From positions 1 through 40,093 of the forward strand of contig CAJCID010000033.1 of NCBI GenBank assembly GCA_903970305.1: a stretch of 40,093 bases of DNA, read 5' to 3'. The DNA is from Rhodospirillales bacterium (lineage in GTDB: Bacteria > Pseudomonadota > Gammaproteobacteria > Burkholderiales > Burkholderiaceae_D). A program made the translations under genes and the position numbers. The notes beneath the pieces are model-generated. The model was not told where the DNA came from, did no database searches, and saw only the letters and a list, made by a program, of their open reading frames with translations. Shown piece after piece: positions 8,289-17,154 of the stretch; within the stretch, counting starts at the first letter, position 1; every line of letters starts with the position of its first letter.

Positions 8289-11231
8289 CTAGGCCGCATG
8301 CTGGATCGGCTTGTCATCGCGCATCAGGCCTTCCATTTCCTCTGCACTCACGGCCTTGCCGAACAGATATCCCTGGCCACTTCCGCAGCCCTGCTTGATG
8401 AGGAAAGCGGCCTGCTCTTCGGTCTCGATCCCTTCGGCCACGGATTCGAAATTCAGACTGTTGGCCAGTGAGATCAGGGTGATGACGATCTGGCGGTCGG
8501 TCGCATCGTGGACGATGCCCCGCACGAAGCCTTGGTCGATCTTCAGCACATCGATCGGGAACCGCTTCAGATACGCCAAAGAAGAGTAGCCCGTGCCGAA
8601 ATCATCGATCGAGATCCGCACGCCCATCTCGCGCAGGCAATGCAGCTTCTCCTCGGCGTCGGAGGTGGCGTGCATGAGGGCCCCTTCGGTGATCTCCAAC
8701 TCCAGTGCAGTGCCGGGCAATCCCGTCTCCTGCAGCACCCTTTCGATCTGACCGACGATATTGCCATGCCGAAACTGGACCGGTGAAAGATTCACCGAGA
8801 TGCTACCGCAGCCCAGGCCGCTATCACGCCAGGCCTTCATCTGCGCACAAGCTGTGCGCAGCACCCAGTTGCCAAGCGCGACAATGAGTCCGGTGTCCTC
8901 GGCCAGCGCAATGAATTGCGCCGGCGCGACAATGCCACGTTCCGGATCGCGCCAGCGCACCAATGCCTCGACCCCTGTGACGTGCCGATCGTGCAGCGAG
9001 ACCAGGGGTTGGTAGTGGAGCACGAACTCGTGACGCTCGATGGCGCGCCGAAACCGCGCCTCCAGATCCAGACGCGCCGAGGCGAACTTGGTGAGTTCAT
9101 CGGTGAAGAATCGAAATCCGCCGCGACCGTCCTCCTTGGACAGATAAAGCGCTGCGTCCGCATTGCGGATGAGATCCTCGGGTGTCTCCCCGTCTGCAGG
9201 GTAGAGGCTAATGCCGATGCTCGTGCTGATGAAGATCTCCTGACCTTCCTGCAGAATCACCGGCTCGAGGACCTGCTCGATCAGACCGCGCGCGACCTGA
9301 GCCACGTATTCGGGTCCGGGCAGATCCTCCAGCAAGATGACGAACTCGTCTCCACCCAGGCGGGTGAGGGTATCGATCTCGCGGATGGACGCGCCGAGCC
9401 TCTTGCTGATCGTGCAGAGTACCTGGTCACCGGCCGAGTGACCCAGGCTGTCGTTGACGGTCTTAAATCGGTCGAGATCGAGAAACAGAACGGCTCCATT
9501 CCGGCCATGCCGACGCGCCCGCGCAAGCGCATGCTCGAGGCGCGACTGCAGGATCAACCGGTTGGGCAGGCCCGTCAGCGGATCGTGGGTGGCCAGTTGT
9601 TCGAGCCTGCGCTCGGTCGCCTTGAGCTGGGTGATATCCGTTAACGTACCCACATAGCCCACGGGCTGTCCGTGCTTGTCCTGGACCGTGCTGATGGTGA
9701 CCCATTTCGGATAGGTTTCGCCGGTCTTGCGCTGGCTCCAGATCTCGCCCTGCCACGAGCCGGCAGCCTTCAAGGTCTGCCACATCGACTCGAGGAACGA
9801 GGGGTCGTAGCGCTCCGAGCGGACGATCCGCAGGTTCTGCCCTAAGACATCGGTCTCGGAATAGCCCGTGATGGAGGTGAAAGCCGGATTCACCGAAGTG
9901 ACCATGCCATCCAGATCGGTCACGACCACGCCTTCGCCGGTGTTGGCCAGCACCGCCGCGGCATTGCGCAGAGTCGCCTCGGCTCTCTTGCGCTCGGTGA
10001 CATCGGCGGCGAAGCCATGCCAGACGACACTGCCATCGGCCTTCGCGCGGGGCCGCGAATTCGCCTCGATCCAGCGCTCACCTTTCTCTGGATGGTGGTA
10101 GCGGAACTCACCGCACCAAGGGGTCAATTCGCGCCCCGAGCGCACCATCTCGCGACGCAACCAACTGATGTCGGCATGATGCACGCGTACGCCAAACAGC
10201 GCGCTGTTGCGGGCGACATCTTCTGCACGGAGTCCCACGACATCCCAGATCGCAGGCGAGGCAAAGGGAAAACTATCCTCCCCGCTCGCCGAGCGCCGAT
10301 AGGAGAAGATGACCCCGGGCACGCTCGCGGCGACGTCTTCTAGTTCGCGCATGGCCGAGCCGAGCTTGCGCGAGATGCGTCGCCCGTTCAGGTAGAGCCC
10401 TAGCGGCAGGCACACCGCGATCAGGATCGGCAGAAACGCAATGGTGACCAGATAGGCACCCGGTCGCTGGGGCGTCCAGCCCAGGACCGCAACGTGCTCT
10501 TTGGATACGCCATCGATCGGAATCCATGCATCGGCGCGGCCACCGGGGGGCATCAGCTGCAGATTCGAAATCAGAAGGCCGTCCGTGATCGGCTTCAGAA
10601 AATCCGTATCGATGCGCTTCACACTGACTACGATCGGAGCCCGGCTCCCCGACGGCAAGATCAGCCCATTGTTCGGCTGCACGAGACTCGCCGTCAACAC
10701 CACCACGTCAGGACCGACCTGCGTGATCCCGCTGGCCTGAATCGGCTGGGCGATGTCGCCTCCGCTGACTTTGAAAGGCGGGATGAACGGGCCGCGCTTG
10801 ACCTCGGCTTCGCGTACCGCGCGGACCAACGCGACGCTTGCCGGCTGAAGTGGTACGAATTCCATGGGATCGATCTTCTGCGCCCCACGCATGCCGTAGA
10901 TCGGCAGATCCGCAGCATCGAGGATGTAGACCGAATCGAAGTGAAGAGTGCCGCAGAAGTAGTGCCCGACATTGGTCGTGGCCCAGGCTTCGTCGAAGTG
11001 ATTGTCCAGGTTCTGGACGGCGTCGTCCCAGTCGAGCTGACCCGGAAACGGGGCCTCGACCTGCTGAATCTGGCCCGCCAGCGCATTCTTGACCTGCGCC
11101 TCTTCACGCTGGCGCGCGATGCCATCGACAAATCCCGCGAGCCCGAAGAGACTCCCGAAGAAGATGGCGATCGCAAGGCCGATGGCCAATACGATATGAC
11201 GATCCACCGAGCTTCGGACGAGGGCGCGCAC
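8289..11231 (-). CDS. Membrane CHASE4-PAS-PAS-GGDEF-EAL cyclic-di-GMP enzyme
   Basis: An inner-membrane sensor of 980 residues. Order: membrane helix about 10-35; periplasmic CHASE4-like sensor to about 255; second helix about 256-280; PAS about 300-410 ending FAADVTERKRAE; PAS about 420-540 ending YVGTLTDITQLK; GGDEF about 545-710; EAL about 725-970. The diguanylate cyclase site GGDEF (626-630) is intact, and an RxxD product-inhibition site (REID, 617-620) lies exactly five residues before it. The phosphodiesterase signature is also complete: EALVRW from 755, NLSPVQF, ELEITEG, DDFGTGYSSL, KIDQGFV and VAEGIET. Both activities are therefore possible. GTG at 11231 is preferred because GGAAGGA lies just upstream; a GTG six codons earlier has no ribosome site. 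It is probably monocistronic. Confidence 0.93.
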   Translation of the reverse strand: MRALVRSSVDRHIVLAIGLAIAIFFGSLFGLAGFVDGIARQREEAQVKNALAGQIQQVEAPFPGQLDWDDAVQNLDNHFDEAWATTNVGHYFCGTLHFDSVYILDAADLPIYGMRGAQKIDPMEFVPLQPASVALVRAVREAEVKRGPFIPPFKVSGGDIAQPIQASGITQVGPDVVVLTASLVQPNNGLILPSGSRAPIVVSVKRIDTDFLKPITDGLLISNLQLMPPGGRADAWIPIDGVSKEHVAVLGWTPQRPGAYLVTIAFLPILIAVCLPLGLYLNGRRISRKLGSAMRELEDVAASVPGVIFSYRRSASGEDSFPFASPAIWDVVGLRAEDVARNSALFGVRVHHADISWLRREMVRSGRELTPWCGEFRYHHPEKGERWIEANSRPRAKADGSVVWHGFAADVTERKRAEATLRNAAAVLANTGEGVVVTDLDGMVTSVNPAFTSITGYSETDVLGQNLRIVRSERYDPSFLESMWQTLKAAGSWQGEIWSQRKTGETYPKWVTISTVQDKHGQPVGYVGTLTDITQLKATERRLEQLATHDPLTGLPNRLILQSRLEHALARARRHGRNGAVLFLDLDRFKTVNDSLGHSAGDQVLCTISKRLGASIREIDTLTRLGGDEFVILLEDLPGPEYVAQVARGLIEQVLEPVILQEGQEIFISTSIGISLYPADGETPEDLIRNADAALYLSKEDGRGGFRFFTDELTKFASARLDLEARFRRAIERHEFVLHYQPLVSLHDRHVTGVEALVRWRDPERGIVAPAQFIALAEDTGLIVALGNWVLRTACAQMKAWRDSGLGCGSISVNLSPVQFRHGNIVGQIERVLQETGLPGTALELEITEGALMHATSDAEEKLHCLREMGVRISIDDFGTGYSSLAYLKRFPIDVLKIDQGFVRGIVHDATDRQIVITLISLANSLNFESVAEGIETEEQAAFLIKQGCGSGQGYLFGKAVSAEEMEGLMRDDKPIQHAA

Positions 11232-11737
11232 TTCTTTCCTTCCCGGCACAAGAGAGTGAAGTTAGCCGAACAAACTAAAGCAAAACGACCTTCAGTCACA
11301 GCATTTTTTCGCTGTTGTCGGTATCGACCGCCCGACTTCCCCGGGGTCTGTAGCTTGTGACCGACAGCCGTCACGGCGCTTGACAGTTTCTGCCGGACGG
11401 AAGCGAAATACACCCCCATGCGCGTGCCGCGACCGGTCGGTCCGGCCGTTCTTGGCGTGCGCTGTGTCGTGCGCTGTGTCGTGCGCTGTCTCGTGCGCTG
11501 TCTCGTGCGCTATGTAGTCGGATGTCGGCATGGGGCAAGGGACGCGGGATCCCCCATCCGGTAGATCGTTGCCGCACGGCTCGTGTTCGCAACGAATAGA
11601 GATCGGTGCGCTCGACCCACCGTGGGCGGCCTGCGCTCCGAGACCGTCAGGTAAGACCCCGCTTGCGGGTCCGCTAAGCCAGGGTGTGATGATCTTGACG
11701 AGGCCCGGCAGATCCCCTCGGATCGCCCGGGCGGTGT
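11232..11737. other. Intergenic region
   Basis: About 500 bases with no convincing gene. Short frames on both strands have unlikely composition. It contains the 12-bp repeat array listed separately, and near 11654-11670 a GC-rich hairpin (GACCCCGC, TT, GCGGGTC with a bulge). That hairpin lies about 70 bases downstream of the cysteine-rich gene at 11738 and might aid termination, although no T-run follows it. Confidence 0.5.
11457..11516. repeat. 12-bp tandem repeat, five units
   Basis: Five abutting 12-mers: GTGCGCTGTGTC at 11457 and 11469, GTGCGCTGTCTC at 11481 and 11493, and a degenerate GTGCGCTATGTA at 11505. The first and second units are identical, as are the third and fourth, which fits stepwise slippage. 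If translated on the minus strand, the unit would give the tetrapeptide AHDT or AHET. The frames carrying it have no ribosome site or recognisable protein, so I treat the array as non-coding. Confidence 0.88.
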
Positions 11738-12160
11738 CTAGACACCGAGCATCGCTTCTTTCAGCCAGCTACGGCCTTCCTCGGTGATGGCCAGCGCGCC
11801 GAACTTGCTGTCACCCGCACGGCTCTGCGCGCGGGCGAGGCCGCGTTCGACAAGCCACTGTGCCACATCGATTGGAATGGGCACTTCTTCGCGCCCTTCG
11901 AAGAGGGCGTTAAGCGCTTCGGTGAAGCGCTGGTCAATCAGGTTGTATTCCTTGCGCAACTCAGTCGCTGCAGGTTGCAAACAGGTCATGCACGCAAGTC
12001 TCCCCTCCCCACGGGCAGCCGAGACATTCCAGTTGCAGCCGCTCTCGTCGGGCTCTTGCGCAAAGATCTCGCCAAACTCACAGTCTTGACAGTCTTCGCA
12101 GAGCTCTGCGGCCTCCCGGATCATGTCTTGCAGCTCCGACTTGGTCTTGATTTCTCGCAC
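11738..12160 (-). CDS. Conserved hypothetical cysteine-rich protein
   Basis: A 140-residue soluble protein. It opens VREIKTKSELQDMI, then has a cluster of cysteines (LCEDCQDCEFGEIF), the DESGCNWNVS motif and ACMTCLQ. I associate the opening together with a GCNW motif with an uncharacterised proteobacterial family; the function is unknown. The C-terminal third (VAQWLVERGLARAQS, LAITEEGRSWLKEAM) resembles a short winged helix. GTG at 12160 is chosen because GAGG lies seven bases upstream and the protein then begins at the conserved REIKTKSEL. Extended frames to 12244 add unlikely residues. The five cysteines in the middle could bind a metal, but that is only inference. Confidence 0.7.
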   Translation of the reverse strand: MREIKTKSELQDMIREAAELCEDCQDCEFGEIFAQEPDESGCNWNVSAARGEGRLACMTCLQPAATELRKEYNLIDQRFTEALNALFEGREEVPIPIDVAQWLVERGLARAQSRAGDSKFGALAITEEGRSWLKEAMLGV

Positions 12161-12344
12161 TGTCTTGCCTCGTTCAAGTTCGATGATTGAAATCCTACGC
12201 GATTGGTGGCGAAACGGCGAGAGTCCGTGTCGCAATTCGCACAACCGTCAAGAAGCGTGGACGGCTTGCAACAGTCAGGTCGGCAGCAACGGCCTTGGCA
12301 TCCCGTTCAGAGCGTCCCGGGGCCCCCCATCGCACGGCCCTCCA

Positions 12345-13313
12345 CTAGTCCCCTTGGACCAATTGCGCAAAGCGCGCGAGATCGATGTTGCCCCCCGAGA
12401 CCAGGAGGCCCACCCTTAGACCCTTGATCGGCACGACCTGATTGAGCGCTGCGGCAATCGCCAAGCATCCGGTCGGCTCGACGAGCATCTTCATCCGGCT
12501 GGCCGCAAAGGCCATTGCCCGGATCAACTGCGCATCGGTGACGGTGACAATGTCCTCAACTAAGGCCTGGATCACTGGAAAAGTGAGTTTCCCGAGATGC
12601 TGGGTCTGCGCCCCATCGGCAATCGTCGCAGGGGTGTCAATGTGGACGATCGAGCCCGAGCGCAGGCTGAGTTGACCATCATTGCCCGCCTCGGGCTCAA
12701 CGCCGATGATCCGGCACGCGGGGCTCAAGGCCCGGGTCGCGACCGCGCAACCCGATAGCAGGCCACCCCCGCCCAGACACACGAGCAAGAGGTCCAAAGG
12801 CCCCGCATCTTCGATGAGTTCCTTGGCCGCCGTGCCCTGGCCTGCCATGATCCGCGCATCGTCATACGGCGGGATGAGGGTCATGCCGCGTTCGGTGGCC
12901 AGTGCCTGGGCGATGCGTTCACGATCTTCGGTATAGCGATCATATTGGACGATCTGCGCCCCATAACCGCGCGTGGCTTCAAGCTTCGCCTTTGGGGCGT
13001 CGTAGGGCATGACAATCGTGGCCGGGACCTCCAGAAGACGCGCCGCGAGCGCGATACCCTGGGCGTGGTTCCCTGAAGAGAAGGCCACGACTCCGGCGCG
13101 GCGCTGGGCCGGGCTGAAGGAGGCGATGGCGTTGTAGGCCCCGCGGAACTTGAAGGCCCCCATGCGCTGGAAGTTCTCGCACTTAAAAAACAGCTGCGCC
13201 CCGGTCATGCTGTCGGCTGTACTCGAGCGCAGCACGGGGGTGCGGTGCGCCACGGTGCGAATCGTCTCATGGGCCCGTTGGATATCCTCAAACGAGATGG
13301 CCAGAGTGCTCAT
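12345..13313 (-). CDS. Threonine/serine ammonia-lyase-like PLP enzyme
   Basis: A fold-type II pyridoxal-phosphate enzyme of 322 residues. The PLP lysine is Lys55 in GAFKFRGAYNA, the phosphate-binding glycine loop is CLGGGGLLSG, and SSGNHAQG is the substrate loop. The protein is short and has no C-terminal ACT-like regulatory domain, so it resembles catabolic threonine ammonia-lyase, serine racemase and threo-3-hydroxyaspartate ammonia-lyase rather than biosynthetic IlvA. Sequence alone does not separate these three. It lies 64 bases downstream of eutC on the same strand and may be co-transcribed with it; both would release ammonia from small amino compounds. Confidence 0.88.
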   Translation of the reverse strand: MSTLAISFEDIQRAHETIRTVAHRTPVLRSSTADSMTGAQLFFKCENFQRMGAFKFRGAYNAIASFSPAQRRAGVVAFSSGNHAQGIALAARLLEVPATIVMPYDAPKAKLEATRGYGAQIVQYDRYTEDRERIAQALATERGMTLIPPYDDARIMAGQGTAAKELIEDAGPLDLLLVCLGGGGLLSGCAVATRALSPACRIIGVEPEAGNDGQLSLRSGSIVHIDTPATIADGAQTQHLGKLTFPVIQALVEDIVTVTDAQLIRAMAFAASRMKMLVEPTGCLAIAAALNQVVPIKGLRVGLLVSGGNIDLARFAQLVQGD

Positions 13314-13377
13314 CGTGGGTGCCCGATGTCGAGAGGCTTTCGACTCATTCAGAATTTTTCCTAGTCTGGTTAAGCAG

Positions 13378-14166
13378 TTAGTCTGAGTCCAACTCTGAGT
13401 TCGGATTCGCGATCACGACGGCAGGTGGGCCCTCACTTTCATCCTTGAGGCCGACGCCGGTCGCACCAAGGCGCAGCGCCCCTTGAATCAGGTAGGCGAG
13501 CTTGCCCGCGGCACGCGCATAGTCCAGACCCTCCGGCCTAATATTGGAGATGCAGTTGCGTTCGGCATCGCTGCGTCCCACGCGCGGTTGATAGGTCAGA
13601 TAGACGCCCAGGCTGTCCGGTGAGCTCAGGCCCGGCCGCTCGCCGATCAAGACGGCGACGAATTGCGCACCCCAGATCTCCCCGATCTCGTCTCCGAGCG
13701 CCACGCGCGCCTCGAGCGCGATGACGGGCGGAGCGAAATTCGTGGCCGACAGGAGCGGCATCAACGCTTCGAGCAGCGGCACGGCATGGCGCTCAGGCGC
13801 GAAGGCAGACAGCCCGTCGGCGATGACAAGGACCAGATCGATCGGCCCGGCGGGCTTGTTCTCTGCAAGCAAGAGTCGGCTCGCATCGGACAGGCGGCGC
13901 CCGAGATCGGGTCGACGCAGATAGACCGAACGCTCGGATGCAGCACTTTGCACCACCAGGACCTCTGGGGCGAGTTTCTGGAGGGCGCCTTTCAGGGCGG
14001 GCACGTCAAGGCGGTGATGGACCGCGTCGCGTGCGGCGGCGTGCGCCACGCCAAAGTCCAGTAGTGCCGTCGTCGGCAGACTGTCCCCACAGCGTCCCAG
14101 AGCGATCCGGGCCGGCGTGAAGCGCTTCAGGCCATCCCACGGGTCTGTGATGACAGGATCGGCCAT
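13378..14166 (-). CDS. eutC: Ethanolamine ammonia-lyase small subunit
   Basis: The light chain of adenosylcobalamin-dependent ethanolamine ammonia-lyase, which splits ethanolamine to acetaldehyde and ammonia. At 262 residues it is near the short form of the family. Family stretches include FTPARIALGRCGDSLPT, DFGVAHAAARDAVHH, LVIADGLSAFA, VALGDEIGEIWGAQFV and RPGLSSPDSLGVYLTYQP, with the cysteine-containing RNCISNIRPEGLDY near the end. The ATG follows the eutB TGA with no gap, so the subunits are translationally coupled. No microcompartment N-terminal targeting extension is apparent. Confidence 0.96.
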   Translation of the reverse strand: MADPVITDPWDGLKRFTPARIALGRCGDSLPTTALLDFGVAHAAARDAVHHRLDVPALKGALQKLAPEVLVVQSAASERSVYLRRPDLGRRLSDASRLLLAENKPAGPIDLVLVIADGLSAFAPERHAVPLLEALMPLLSATNFAPPVIALEARVALGDEIGEIWGAQFVAVLIGERPGLSSPDSLGVYLTYQPRVGRSDAERNCISNIRPEGLDYARAAGKLAYLIQGALRLGATGVGLKDESEGPPAVVIANPNSELDSD

Positions 14167-15558
14167 TCACGCGTCCAAAAGGCCGGCCGCGTGCGCAAGG
14201 AGAGCCTGGTGCTCGCTTGCGATGCGCAGTTCGCGCTTACCGTCGATGATCTCCATGCGCATGAGCCACTCTTCGAATTCCGGGGCACAGCGTAGCCCAA
14301 GGACGCGTCGCAGGTAGAGGGCATCGTGGAAGGATGTACTCTGGTAGTTCAGCATCACGTCGTCAGCACCGGGTACTCCCATGATGAAATTGATCCCGGC
14401 CACGCCTAATAAGGTCAGCAGGTTGTCCATGTCGTCCTGGTCCGCCTCGGCATGGTTCGTGTAGCAGACATCGCAACCCATCGGCACGCCCAGCAGCTTG
14501 CCGCAGAAATGATCTTCCAGACCCGCGCGCAGGATCTGCTTGCCATCGTAGAGATATTCCGGACCGATGAAGCCAACAACGGTGTTCGAGAGCAACGGCT
14601 CGAACGCCCGCGCCACCGCGTAGGCGCGCGTCTCGCAGGTCTGCTGATCGACGTCGTGATGGCCCCCAGATGAGAGAGCGCTGCCCTGCCCGGTCTCGAA
14701 ATACATCAGGTTCGAACCGATCGTGCCGCGTCGCTGCGCGAGGGCAGCTTCCCTGGCCTCGGTCAAAAGCGCAAGATCGATGCCAAAGCCCCGGTTCGCC
14801 TTCTCGGTTCCGGCGATCGACTGGAACACGAGATCCACAGGAGCGCCACGCTCGATGGCCTTGATCGTCGTGGTCACATGGGTCAGGATGCACGACTGGG
14901 TCGGAATGTCGTAGCGGCTGCGGAATTCGTCGAGCATCCAGAGCAGATTGGTGATCGCAGGCAGGCTGTCCGAGGCGGGATTGATGCCGATCACGGCATC
15001 GCCACAGCCATAGAGTAGTCCGTCGAGGATCGAGGCGGCGATGCCCCGTTCATCGTCGGTGGGATGGTTCGGCTGCAGGCGCACGGCGAGCCGTCCGGGC
15101 AGCCCTATCGTATTGCGAAACCGGGTGACGACCTGACACTTCTGCGCCACCCGGATCAAGTCCTGGTTGCGCATGAGCTTGGAGACGGCAGCCGCCATCT
15201 CGGGAGTGATCGCAGGCGCGACCTGCGCCAGTTCGACGGCGCCCACGCCTGAGCTTAACAACCAGTTGCGAAACTCCCCTACCGAAAAGGACGACAGCTG
15301 CGCGAACGCCTGCAGATCGTGGCTGTCGATGATGAGTCTTGTGACCTCGTCCTGTTCGTACGGGATCACGGCCTCCTCGAGAAACCGGCTCAAGGGCACA
15401 TCGGCCAGCGCGCGGCGCGCGGCCATCCGCTCGGCCTCCGAACCGGCGGCGAGCCCGGCCAGTTCATCGCCCGAGCGCCGTGGGCTCGCCTTGGCGAGCA
15501 GCGTCCTCAGATCCGCGAAGCGGTAGACCGTCTGTCCGAGCGTGGCGGCATAACCCAT
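14167..15558 (-). CDS. eutB: Ethanolamine ammonia-lyase large subunit
   Basis: The catalytic TIM-barrel chain of the coenzyme-B12 ethanolamine ammonia-lyase, 463 residues against about 453 in enteric bacteria. Clear family motifs: the N-terminal YRFADLRTLLAKASPRRSGD, IGLPGRLAVRLQPNHPTDDE, YGCGDAVIGINPASDS, CILTHVTTT, FETGQGSALSSGGHHDVDQ and GCDVCYTNHAEADQDD. It heads an eutB-eutC unit. Neither eutA (reactivase), an ethanolamine permease, an aldehyde dehydrogenase nor shell proteins are in the window, which fits the simple two-gene arrangement rather than the microcompartment type. It is divergent from the bd oxidase operon, with a 185-base intergenic region. Confidence 0.97.
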   Translation of the reverse strand: MGYAATLGQTVYRFADLRTLLAKASPRRSGDELAGLAAGSEAERMAARRALADVPLSRFLEEAVIPYEQDEVTRLIIDSHDLQAFAQLSSFSVGEFRNWLLSSGVGAVELAQVAPAITPEMAAAVSKLMRNQDLIRVAQKCQVVTRFRNTIGLPGRLAVRLQPNHPTDDERGIAASILDGLLYGCGDAVIGINPASDSLPAITNLLWMLDEFRSRYDIPTQSCILTHVTTTIKAIERGAPVDLVFQSIAGTEKANRGFGIDLALLTEAREAALAQRRGTIGSNLMYFETGQGSALSSGGHHDVDQQTCETRAYAVARAFEPLLSNTVVGFIGPEYLYDGKQILRAGLEDHFCGKLLGVPMGCDVCYTNHAEADQDDMDNLLTLLGVAGINFIMGVPGADDVMLNYQSTSFHDALYLRRVLGLRCAPEFEEWLMRMEIIDGKRELRIASEHQALLAHAAGLLDA

Positions 15559-15743
15559 TGGCGCATAGTCCCAGTGTCTTAGCAGGAATCATACCGATTC
15601 CAGCCGACAAGAACAGGGCTAGAACAGGGCATCCGGATGCTGCCGCGGCAATCCCGAGCCACTGGCACGGGGGCGATGCCTGCACCCTCTAGACGGAGCA
15701 GTTACACTAGGGCCACACGGTCGTCTAACTCGGGGTGCTGCTC

Positions 15744-17153
15744 ATGGATGCGCTGATCTTGTCGCGAATGCAGTTCGCGTGGGTGATTGCCCTGCACATT
15801 CTGCTGCCCGCCTTCACGGTCGGACTGTCGTGCTACATCGCGACGCTCGAGGTGCGCTGGTGGCTCTCCAAGGACGACGTCTTTCGGCGTCTGTCGGCTT
15901 TCTGGACCAAGATCTTTGCGGTCTCATTCGGCATGGGGGTCGTCTCCGGCATTGTCATGCCCTTCCAGTTCGGTACCAACTGGAGCCGCTTTTCCGACGG
16001 CGCCTCGAACGTGATCGGCTCCCTCGTCGCCTACGAGGCCTTGACGGCGTTCTTCCTCGAGTCCGCCTTTTTGGGCATTCTCCTGTTCGGTCGCAAGCTC
16101 GTCCCCCAATGGGCGCACGCCGGCTCGGCGGTGATGGTGGCGCTGGGTACCTTGATCTCGTCGTTCTGGATCCTGGCTGTCAACAGCTGGATGCAGACCC
16201 CTCAGGGTTATGAAGTCGTCGATGGCCGCTATTTCCCTACCAGCATGCTCGCGGTCATCTTCAACCCCTCCTTCCCCTATCGGCTGGTCCATACCGTCAC
16301 TGCGTTCGTCGTGACGGCCGCCTTCATGATCATGGGCGTGGGCGCCCTTTACCTGCGGCAGGGGCGCTTCGTCGCCGAGAGTCGCATCATGGTGCGCATG
16401 TCGATCTTGTTTCTCTCGGTCATGGTGCCCATCCAGGTCGTCGCGGGCGATCTGCACGGCCTGAACACGCTCGCATACCAGCCGGTGAAACTGGCTGCCA
16501 TGGAGGGGCTCTGGGACGGCGGCGCGGGAGTCGCCGCATCGCTTTTCGCGCTGCCGGACCAGGAAGGTGAAAAAAATCGTTTCGAGATCGCGATCCCCAA
16601 GCTCGCGAGCCTCTATCTGACCCATGATTTAGACGGTGCCGTACGGGGCCTGAAGGACTTTCCGAAGGCGGACCGCCCGCCGGTGGCGATCGTCTATTTC
16701 GCCTTTCGCATCATGGTCGGTGTGGCCATCGTGATGTTCAGCGTCACGGCTCTCGGAGCGTTTCTGCTCTGGCGCGGGCGGCTGTTCGAGACCGACTGGT
16801 TCATGCGCCTTGCGATCCTCATCTCCCCGATTGGTTTTGTCGCGGTCATCGCAGGCTGGACCACGACCGAGGTGGGGCGCCAGCCCTGGGTCATCTACGG
16901 GCAGATGCGCACCGCCCAGGCCGTCACGCCTTCCTTGACGACGCCTGATGTGCTGCTCTCCTTGGCCCTCTACATGCTGAGCTACCTGGTCATCTTTGGC
17001 GGGGGCTTCGTGCTGCTCAGGCGCCTGATACGCATCGGCCCGGCCGATGGGACAGAAGCCGAGAAGCCCGACGAATCGGGACGCCGGCCTCTGTCGGCCG
17101 CGGCCGAGGCGAGCCCGCTGGAGCGCACGCCCTACGCGAGCGAAGCGGGCTAA
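15744..17153 (+). CDS. cioA: Cytochrome bd-type quinol oxidase subunit I, CIO type
   Basis: The haem-bearing subunit of a terminal oxidase that passes electrons from quinol to oxygen in the inner membrane; 469 residues with about nine membrane helices. The expected haem ligands are His18 (IALHILLPAF), His183 (YRLVHTVTAF) and Met388 (YGQMRTAQA). GWTTTEVGRQPW is the signature near the quinol site. The Q-loop after the GLNTLAYQPVKLAAMEG stretch is short, which is typical of the cyanide-insensitive subgroup rather than the long-loop E. coli CydA. ATG 15744 is preferred; GTG 15735 would add three residues. The subunit II gene begins two bases after the stop. Confidence 0.95.
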   Translation: MDALILSRMQFAWVIALHILLPAFTVGLSCYIATLEVRWWLSKDDVFRRLSAFWTKIFAVSFGMGVVSGIVMPFQFGTNWSRFSDGASNVIGSLVAYEALTAFFLESAFLGILLFGRKLVPQWAHAGSAVMVALGTLISSFWILAVNSWMQTPQGYEVVDGRYFPTSMLAVIFNPSFPYRLVHTVTAFVVTAAFMIMGVGALYLRQGRFVAESRIMVRMSILFLSVMVPIQVVAGDLHGLNTLAYQPVKLAAMEGLWDGGAGVAASLFALPDQEGEKNRFEIAIPKLASLYLTHDLDGAVRGLKDFPKADRPPVAIVYFAFRIMVGVAIVMFSVTALGAFLLWRGRLFETDWFMRLAILISPIGFVAVIAGWTTTEVGRQPWVIYGQMRTAQAVTPSLTTPDVLLSLALYMLSYLVIFGGGFVLLRRLIRIGPADGTEAEKPDESGRRPLSAAAEASPLERTPYASEAG

Positions 17154-17154
17154 G

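Noticed and set aside
11457-11516. CRISPR array
   Set aside because: Units are 12 bp and directly abutting with no spacers, and no cas gene is in the window.
11292-11592. Minus-strand frames carrying AHDT/AHET tetrapeptide repeats
   Set aside because: They arise from the 12-bp DNA repeat; there is no ribosome site, the two overlapping frames are equally poor, and the flanking sequence is arginine-rich.
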